From positions 516,407-580,406 of the forward strand of contig DAOPQC010000001.1 in the NCBI GenBank assembly GCA_035358815.1: a DNA stretch of 64,000 nucleotides, read 5' to 3'. The DNA is from Thermoanaerobaculales bacterium (GTDB taxonomy: Bacteria > Acidobacteriota > Thermoanaerobaculia > Thermoanaerobaculales > Sulfomarinibacteraceae). The notes below the pieces were generated by a model that ran no database searches, had not been told where the DNA came from, and saw nothing but the letters and a program-made list of their open reading frames with translations. The position numbers and the translations under genes were made by a program. This document shows, piece after piece, positions 58,746-64,000 of the stretch; position 1 is the first letter of the stretch, and every line of letters begins with the position of its first letter.

Positions 58746-61289
58746 GACGATGTTGACGAGCCGGCCGGCGACCACGATCACCCGCCGGGGCGTCCTCCCC
58801 CCGAGGGTCCCGGCGACGCGCTCGGAGGCCAGGGCCAGCCGTTCGAGGGTGGCGTTGTCCGCGTCCCTGGGCGCCTGCATCTCGTCCCGCTTCTTGCCGT
58901 TGACCTGGACGACGATCGTCACCATGTCGTCGACGCACAGCGCCTGGTCGTGGATCGGCCAGCGAGCGTGGGCGATCAGCTCGCTCTCGCCCAGCCGCTG
59001 CCACAGCTCCTCGCAGATGTGCGGCGCATACGGCGCGAGCAGCCGCAGGAAGGCGGTCGTCGTCTCGCGAGGCAAGGTGGCGCTGGCGGTCGCCTGGTTG
59101 ACGAAGATCATCATCTGCGCGATCGCGGTGTTCATCCGCAGCGCCGCGGTGTCCTCGGTGACCTTCTGGATGGTCTTGTGGAGCAACCGCTCGAGCTCCG
59201 GCTCGGACCCGGCTGCGGCATCGGTCAGCTTGGCGGCGAGGCCTCCGCTCCTCTCGTCGACCACCAGGCGCCAGACCCGCTGCAGGAAGCGGTTGACGCC
59301 CTCGACGCCCTTCATCTGCCAGGGCTTCTGGACCTCGAGCGGCCCCATGAACATCTCATAGAGCCGCATCGCATCGGCGCCGTAGCGGTCGATGACCTCG
59401 TCCGGGTTGACCACGTTGAGCTTGGACTTGGACATCTTCTCGACCTGCGCGGTGAGCTCCTCGCGGGTCGCGACGGCGAGCACCCGACCGTCGTCGAGCT
59501 CCTCGACTTCGCTCGGGTGGTAGTACTTGCCCCGGCTGTCGCGGTAGGAGTACGCGAGCACCATGCCCTGATTGAACAGCCGCTGGAACGGCTCCACCGT
59601 GTGCACCAGGCCGCAGTCGTAGAGCACCTTGTGCCAGAAGCGGGCGTACAGGAGGTGGAGCACGGCGTGCTCCACGCCGCCCACGTAGAGGTCGACCGGC
59701 ATCCAGTAGCGCTCGGCCTCCGCAGCCCACGCCTCGCGGTCGTTGCCGGGGTCGAGGAAGCGCAGGTAGTACCAGCACGAGCCGGCCCACTGCGGCATGG
59801 TGTTGGTCTCCCGGGTCCCGGTGCGGCCGTCGGGCAGGGTGACCCGCAACCAGTCGTCGCCGGCGCGGGCGAGCGGCGGCCGCCCGTCCGCGGTTGGCCG
59901 GTAGTCGTCGATCGCCGGCAGCGTGACCGGCAGCCAGTCGTCGGGCAACGTCACCACCGTGCCGTCGTCGGCGTGGACGACCGGGAAGGGCTCCCCCCAG
60001 TAGCGCTGGCGGGAGAACAGCCAGTCCCGGAGCTTGTACTGGACCTTGCGCCGGCCGAGCTGGCGCTGCTCGAGCCAGTCGATGATCCGGCGCTTCGCCT
60101 CGTCGATTCCGAGCCCGTCGAGGAACGAGCTGTTGATCGCCGGCCCGTCGCCCGGGTAGGCCTGGCCAGCGAAGTCGGCCGGCGGCTCCACCGTGCGGAT
60201 GATCGGCAGCCCGTAGGCCGCGGCGAAGTCCCAGTCGCGCTGGTCCTGGCCGGGCACCGCCATGATGGCGCCGGTGCCGTAGCTCATGAGCACGTAGTCG
60301 GCGATCCAGACCGGGATGCGCTCGCCGTTGACCGGGTTGATGGCATGGGCCCCGGTGAAGACGCCGGTCTTGACCTTGGCGGCGTCGCTGCGCGCAACCT
60401 CCGAGGCGCGGCTCGCCTCCCGGACGTAGCTCTGCACCTGCTCGCGCTGCGCGTCGGTGGTGATGGCCTCGACCAGCGGGTGCTCGGGGGCGAGCACGCA
60501 GTAGGTGGCGCCGAACAGGGTGTCCGGCCGGGTGGTGAAGACGGTGAAGGTGTCGTCGCGGCCGTCGAGGCGGAAGACCACGTCGGCGCCCTCGGAGCGG
60601 CCGATCCAGTTCCGCTGCATCTCCTTGACGCTCTCCGGCCAGTCCACGCTCTCGAGGTCGGCGAGCAGCCGTTCGGCGTAGGCGGTGATCCTGAGCATCC
60701 ACTGCCGCATCAACCGCCGCTCGACCGGGTCGCCGGTCTCGACGTAGACGCCGTCCTTGACCTCCTCGTTGGCCAGCACCGTGCCGAGGGCCGGGCACCA
60801 GTTGACCGGGACGTCGGCCATGTAGGCGAGGCCGCGCTCGTGGAGCCTGAGGAAGATCCACTGGGTCCAGCGGTAGTAGTCCGGGCTCGAGGTGCTGATC
60901 TCGCGGTCCCAGTCGTAGCTGAAGCCGAGGCGCTGGATCTGGCGGCGGAAGGTGTCGACGTTGCGGGCGGTGATCTCGGCGGGATGGAGGTTCTCGCGCA
61001 CCGCCGCGCGCTCGGCGGGCAGGCCGAAGGCGTCCCAGCCCATGGGATGAAGCACGTTGAAGCCCTGCATCCGCTTCATGCGGGCGACCACGTCGGTGGC
61101 GGTGTAGCCCTCGGGGTGGCCGACATGGAGGCCGGCCCCGGACGGGTAGGGGAACATGTCGAGGATGTAGAACTTGGGACGGGCCGCGAGCTCGGCGGTC
61201 TGGCTGGGCGTCCGGAAGGTCTTCCTCTCGCGCCAGACCCCCTGCCACTTGGGCTCGATGGTGGCGGGGTCGTAGCTGAAGTCCGTCAT
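58740..61289 (-). CDS. leuS: Leucyl-tRNA synthetase
   Basis: This 849-residue class I synthetase has the HIGH-type motif [12 protein letters not shown] (about 52), the CP1 editing domain (about 220-415, with [12 protein letters not shown]), and the KMSKS motif in [14 protein letters not shown] (about 620). An anticodon-binding domain and a C-terminal tail with [11 protein letters not shown] follow. The length fits the bacterial family. ATG 61289 has GAGGAG upstream. A longer reading to 62231 runs through the opposing TerB-like gene and is rejected. Confidence 0.97.
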   Translation of the reverse strand: MTDFSYDPATIEPKWQGVWRERKTFRTPSQTAELAARPKFYILDMFPYPSGAGLHVGHPEGYTATDVVARMKRMQGFNVLHPMGWDAFGLPAERAAVRENLHPAEITARNVDTFRRQIQRLGFSYDWDREISTSSPDYYRWTQWIFLRLHERGLAYMADVPVNWCPALGTVLANEEVKDGVYVETGDPVERRLMRQWMLRITAYAERLLADLESVDWPESVKEMQRNWIGRSEGADVVFRLDGRDDTFTVFTTRPDTLFGATYCVLAPEHPLVEAITTDAQREQVQSYVREASRASEVARSDAAKVKTGVFTGAHAINPVNGERIPVWIADYVLMSYGTGAIMAVPGQDQRDWDFAAAYGLPIIRTVEPPADFAGQAYPGDGPAINSSFLDGLGIDEAKRRIIDWLEQRQLGRRKVQYKLRDWLFSRQRYWGEPFPVVHADDGTVVTLPDDWLPVTLPAIDDYRPTADGRPPLARAGDDWLRVTLPDGRTGTRETNTMPQWAGSCWYYLRFLDPGNDREAWAAEAERYWMPVDLYVGGVEHAVLHLLYARFWHKVLYDCGLVHTVEPFQRLFNQGMVLAYSYRDSRGKYYHPSEVEELDDGRVLAVATREELTAQVEKMSKSKLNVVNPDEVIDRYGADAMRLYEMFMGPLEVQKPWQMKGVEGVNRFLQRVWRLVVDERSGGLAAKLTDAAAGSEPELERLLHKTIQKVTEDTAALRMNTAIAQMMIFVNQATASATLPRETTTAFLRLLAPYAPHICEELWQRLGESELIAHARWPIHDQALCVDDMVTIVVQVNGKKRDEMQAPRDADNATLERLALASERVAGTLGGRTPRRVIVVAGRLVNIVI

Positions 61290-61478
61290 CGCTGTGCTCC
61301 TCGGGCCACGCCGGACCGGCCGGCGCGTTCCGCGTATTCTACGCACCCGCCCGGCCGGCCGCCAACCTCGGCGGGGCGGATGGTGCCGACGGCGCCTGTG
61401 GCATAATCGGAGCCCACCGCGCAGGACGCCGCCGTCACGGCGCCGGATCACCGTCCGGACGCGGGATCGGGAGGTGCC

Positions 61479-62045
61479 ATGAACGACGCGACCGGGCTGA
61501 AGAGCTACGCCAAGGCCCTCGAGGACTCGTTCTTCGAGCGCGAGAACCAGCAGCTGCTCGCCAAGCTGCGCGAGCAGGGGGCGCGGGAACGGAAGCGCGC
61601 CACGCTGCGGGAAGCGCTCAAGATCGACGACGAGGATGTCCTCGACCACCTGGTCGCGCTCGACGTGTCGCCGGAGGCGATCGTGGCGTTCAGCCTGGTG
61701 CCGCTGGTCGAGGTGGCGTGGGCTGACGGCCGGATCCAGCCCGACGAGCGCGAGGCCATCCTGCGCGCCGCCGACGAGCGCGGAGTGTCCTCCTCGCCGT
61801 ACAGCCGCGAGCTGCTCGACAACTGGCTGCGGAGGCGCCCGCCGGCCGCGCTGCTCGAGGTCTGGCGCCACTACGCGAAGGCGCTGCTCAGGGACCTGGA
61901 TGCGAACGACTGCCGGATGATGAGGGAGCGCGTGATCGGATCGGCGCGCGCGGTCGCGGAGGCGGCGGGCGGCTTCCTGGGCATCGGCTCGATCTCGGCC
62001 GCGGAGAAGGGCGCCCTCGAGGACCTCGACCAGACCTTCGGGTAG
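61479..62045 (+). CDS. TerB-like domain protein of unknown function
   Basis: This 188-residue cytoplasmic protein has an N-terminal helical stretch rich in Arg/Glu. A TerB-type domain follows ([34 protein letters not shown], about 70-110), with the conserved acidic pair found in tellurite-resistance-type TerB repeats. It ends in [17 protein letters not shown]. TerB domains may bind metal or membrane; no tellurite gene is nearby. CATAAT lies about 75 bp upstream and GGGAGG just before the ATG. Confidence 0.78.
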   Translation: MNDATGLKSYAKALEDSFFERENQQLLAKLREQGARERKRATLREALKIDDEDVLDHLVALDVSPEAIVAFSLVPLVEVAWADGRIQPDEREAILRAADERGVSSSPYSRELLDNWLRRRPPAALLEVWRHYAKALLRDLDANDCRMMRERVIGSARAVAEAAGGFLGIGSISAAEKGALEDLDQTFG

Positions 62046-62352
62046 CGGCGCCTCCGCCTGACGCAATCCGCCGCGCCGGTCTGTGCCGCCGTCAAGCCGG
62101 AGGCTGCCCCTGCCAGTCTCCCGGCTCGTCTCCGTCTCCATGCCCGTGCCCGTCTCCGTGCCCGCTCGTCGCGGTGGAGCCGAAGGCGAAGCCGGTTGCC
62201 CGCGTTGCCTGTTGCCATGACGATCGTCCATTCGGAGACGAGAACGGAGACGGAGACGGAGACGGGTGGGTGGGGGCCCTATCCCCCAGATCCTAGATCC
62301 CAGATCCTGTCCTCAGCCCCTTCTCAGCTAGAATCCCTGCCGGGAGGCCACG
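62046..62352. other. Repeat-filled intergenic region upstream of purH
   Basis: This 307-bp gap holds compound repeat locus 13 plus the purH promoter region (TAGAAT at about 62331) and ribosome-binding site GGGAGG. No gene is supported; short open frames here translate the repeats. Confidence 0.7.
62125..62308 (-). repeat. Compound repeat, locus 13 (GTCTCC type)
   Basis: On the minus strand, a head (GGATCTGGGATCTAGGATCT then GGGGGATAGGGCCC, 62275-62308) is followed by an arm of GTCTCC units (62232-62265). A spacer of about 65 bp follows, then a complementary arm of GGAGAC and GGGCAC units (62125-62167). Both arms carry the GTCTCC/GGAGAC variant instead of GTTCCC/GGGAAC. Confidence 0.8.
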
Positions 62353-63891
62353 ATGCCGGGTATCGCGCTGGTTTCGGTGTCGGACAAGACCGCTCTCGAC
62401 GAGCTGGGGCGCGCGCTGGAGCGCCTCGGGTGGACCGTGCTCACGACCGGTGGCACCGCCGCCGTCCTGCGCGCCGCCGGCTGCAAGGTGACCGAGGTCG
62501 CCGACCACACCGGCTTCCCGGAGATCCTCGGCGGGCGGGTGAAGACCCTGCATCCGAAGATCTTCGCCGGCATCCTCGCGGCGCCGACCGACGCCCACCG
62601 CGCGCAGCTCGCCAGCCACCAGATCCCGGAGGTGGACCTGGTCGTGGTCAACCTGTACCCCTTCCGAGAGACCGCGAGGCGCGAAGGCGTCACCCTCGAG
62701 GAGGCGGTCGAGCAGATCGACATCGGCGGCCCGAGCCTGCTGCGGGCGGCCGCCAAGAACCACGCCCGGGTCGCGGTGGTGGTCGATCCGGCCGACTACC
62801 CGACCGTGATCGGCGAGCTCGCCGAAGGCGGGGTGTCGGACGCCACCAGGTGGCGACTCGCGGTCAAGGCGTTCCGCCACACGGCAGCGTACGACGCCGC
62901 CATCGCCGCGGCCCTGCCCCGCTTCGACGAGGGCGGACGCGCTTCCCTGGGCGCCGCCGTGGCGGCCGAGCTGCTGGCGTCCGAGGAGGAGGTCCTCCGG
63001 TACGGCGAGAACCCCCACCAGCTCGGGATCGTGGCCCGCCGGTTGCCGCTGCGGGGGCTGGCGGGCGCCCGCCAGATCCAGGGCAAGGCGATGTCCTACA
63101 ACAACCTCGGCGACGCCACCGGGGCGTGGCGCCTGGTCTGGGACCTGCCCGGACCCGGGGTGGCGATCGTCAAGCACGCCAACCCGTGCGGGGTCGGGCT
63201 CGGCGACTCGATGGCCGCGGCCCTGGCCAAGGCGCGGGCGACCGATCCGGTCTCGGCCTTCGGTGGAGTGATTGCGGCCAACCGCGCGGTGACCGCGGAG
63301 TTCGCCGAGGCCGTGGTCGAGGAGTTCGCCGAGGTCGTGGTCGCTCCCGGGTACCTCGATGGTGCCGAGGAGATCCTGGGCCGGAAGAAGAACCTGCGGG
63401 TGCTCGAAGCGGTGGCCCCGGATCCCACCGAGGTGGTGGTCCGGAGCATCGACGGGGGCTATCTGCTGCAGGGCGCGGACCACGGCTGGGAGGGTGAGGA
63501 GCGCGAGGTGGTGACGAAGCGCGCCCCGGACGTGGCGCAGCGCCGCGCCCTGGAGCTCGCCTGGCGGGTGGTCAAGCACGTCAGCTCGAACGCCATCGTG
63601 GTCGGCGGCCAGGACCGAACCCTCGGCATCGGTGCCGGTCAGATGAGCCGGGTCGACTCCGCGAAGATCGCGGTCGCCAAGGCGCGCGAGATGGGGCTCG
63701 ACCTCGCCGGGGCGGTCGCCGCGTCGGACGCGTTCTTCCCGTTCCCGGACGGCGTCGAGGCGCTCCACGCGGCCGGGGTCGCCGCCATCATCCAGCCCGG
63801 CGGCTCGATCCGGGACCGCGAGGTGATCGATGCCTGCGATCGGCTCGGCGTCGCCATGCTGCTGACCCGGCGCCGCCACTTCAGGCACTGA
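62353..63891 (+). CDS. purH: Bifunctional AICAR transformylase/IMP cyclohydrolase
   Basis: This 512-residue enzyme has an N-terminal IMP cyclohydrolase (MGS-like) domain ([19 protein letters not shown], then [29 protein letters not shown]). The C-terminal AICAR transformylase shows [35 protein letters not shown] and [19 protein letters not shown] residues. It catalyses the last two steps of de novo purine synthesis. ATG 62353 has GGGAGG upstream. Confidence 0.97.
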   Translation: MPGIALVSVSDKTALDELGRALERLGWTVLTTGGTAAVLRAAGCKVTEVADHTGFPEILGGRVKTLHPKIFAGILAAPTDAHRAQLASHQIPEVDLVVVNLYPFRETARREGVTLEEAVEQIDIGGPSLLRAAAKNHARVAVVVDPADYPTVIGELAEGGVSDATRWRLAVKAFRHTAAYDAAIAAALPRFDEGGRASLGAAVAAELLASEEEVLRYGENPHQLGIVARRLPLRGLAGARQIQGKAMSYNNLGDATGAWRLVWDLPGPGVAIVKHANPCGVGLGDSMAAALAKARATDPVSAFGGVIAANRAVTAEFAEAVVEEFAEVVVAPGYLDGAEEILGRKKNLRVLEAVAPDPTEVVVRSIDGGYLLQGADHGWEGEEREVVTKRAPDVAQRRALELAWRVVKHVSSNAIVVGGQDRTLGIGAGQMSRVDSAKIAVAKAREMGLDLAGAVAASDAFFPFPDGVEALHAAGVAAIIQPGGSIRDREVIDACDRLGVAMLLTRRRHFRH

Positions 63892-63910
63892 GGCCCCCGC
63901 CCGCCCAGGT

Positions 63911-64000
63911 GATAGGGGATAGGGGGTAGGGGATCAGCCCCCAGCCCGCTTCCGCGCCCGCTTCCGACTTCGTTCCCGTTCCCGTTCCCGATCCCGTTCC
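63911..64000 (+). repeat. Compound repeat, locus 14 (cut by the window end)
   Basis: Starting 20 bp after the purH stop, a head (GATAGGGGATAGGGGGTAGG) is followed by GCTTCC/GCGCCC and then GTTCCC hexamers that continue to the end of the window. Confidence 0.75.

Noticed and set aside
58710..61406. An open frame of about 900 codons opposite leuS
   Set aside because: It is antisense to a clear leucyl-tRNA synthetase and has no recognisable domain.

Overview
The window is very GC-rich (roughly 70%) and densely packed with housekeeping genes. It shows no phage, transposase, CRISPR array or rRNA. Three things suggest an Acidobacteriota-type bacterium, perhaps of the Thermoanaerobaculia/Holophagae kind: a VWFA-like protein of the type common in that phylum, CheY-like regulators with long Pro/Ala-rich tails, and repeat-rich secreted proteins. 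The placement is inference; no rRNA gene is present to confirm it.

Layout. 1-6025 (minus strand): the classic translation/transcription operon rimP-nusA-infB-DUF503-rbfA-nrnA, with a promoter and a terminator-like leader hairpin in front of rimP. 6189-13141: a MidA-like methyltransferase, proS, a thioredoxin, an FAD oxidoreductase, a secreted protein and a LuxR-type regulator. 13232-18277 (plus): ffh-rpsP-khpA-rimM-trmD and then dsbD. 18303-23799 (minus): birA, a CheY-like regulator, recO and an MFS/spermidine-synthase fusion. 23938-27174: a secreted C25 (gingipain-type) peptidase. 27713-28261: infC with an apparent AUU start. 28298-34719: queG, a secreted beta-propeller-like protein, a DECD-box helicase, a TPR protein and a lipoprotein in the LolB position. 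34815-37793: spoVG, tRNA-Gln(UUG), prs, rplY and, inverted, pth. 38109-41822: a giant secreted protein with nine repeats. 42017-49061: an MTA/SAH deaminase, an S4 protein, ugd, a rhomboid protease, a sugar aminotransferase and a glycosyltransferase. 49274-55532: a VWFA-like pair, a YciO/Sua5 protein, a deoxyhypusine-synthase-like protein and a hydroxyacyl-CoA dehydrogenase. 55832-58625: a Spy/CpxP-like protein divergent from a CpxR/CpxA-like pair. 58740-63891: leuS, a TerB-like protein and purH.

The most unusual content is intergenic. At about 14 places there is a compound repeat. A G-rich head (GGATCT copies ending in GGGGATAGGGCCC, or a GGGGATA/GGGGTTA variant) is followed by a pyrimidine-rich hexamer array (GTTCCC type), a short spacer, and usually a purine-rich complementary array (GGGAAC type). 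Arrays within one locus tend to share the same hexamer variant. Two loci carry, as the spacer, a second dispersed element of about 180 bp with a conserved inverted repeat around a variable loop; a third locus carries a fragment of it. These repeats sit inside operons, supply stop codons and in one case apparently a ribosome-binding site. I do not recognise them as a described family.

Two further patterns recur. At least ten genes have a TANNNT-like -10 box only 6-9 nt from the start codon, which implies leaderless mRNAs. Two otherwise unrelated secreted proteins end in nearly the same tail (DGFE..D.SAWSL..P), which looks like a C-terminal sorting or processing signal.
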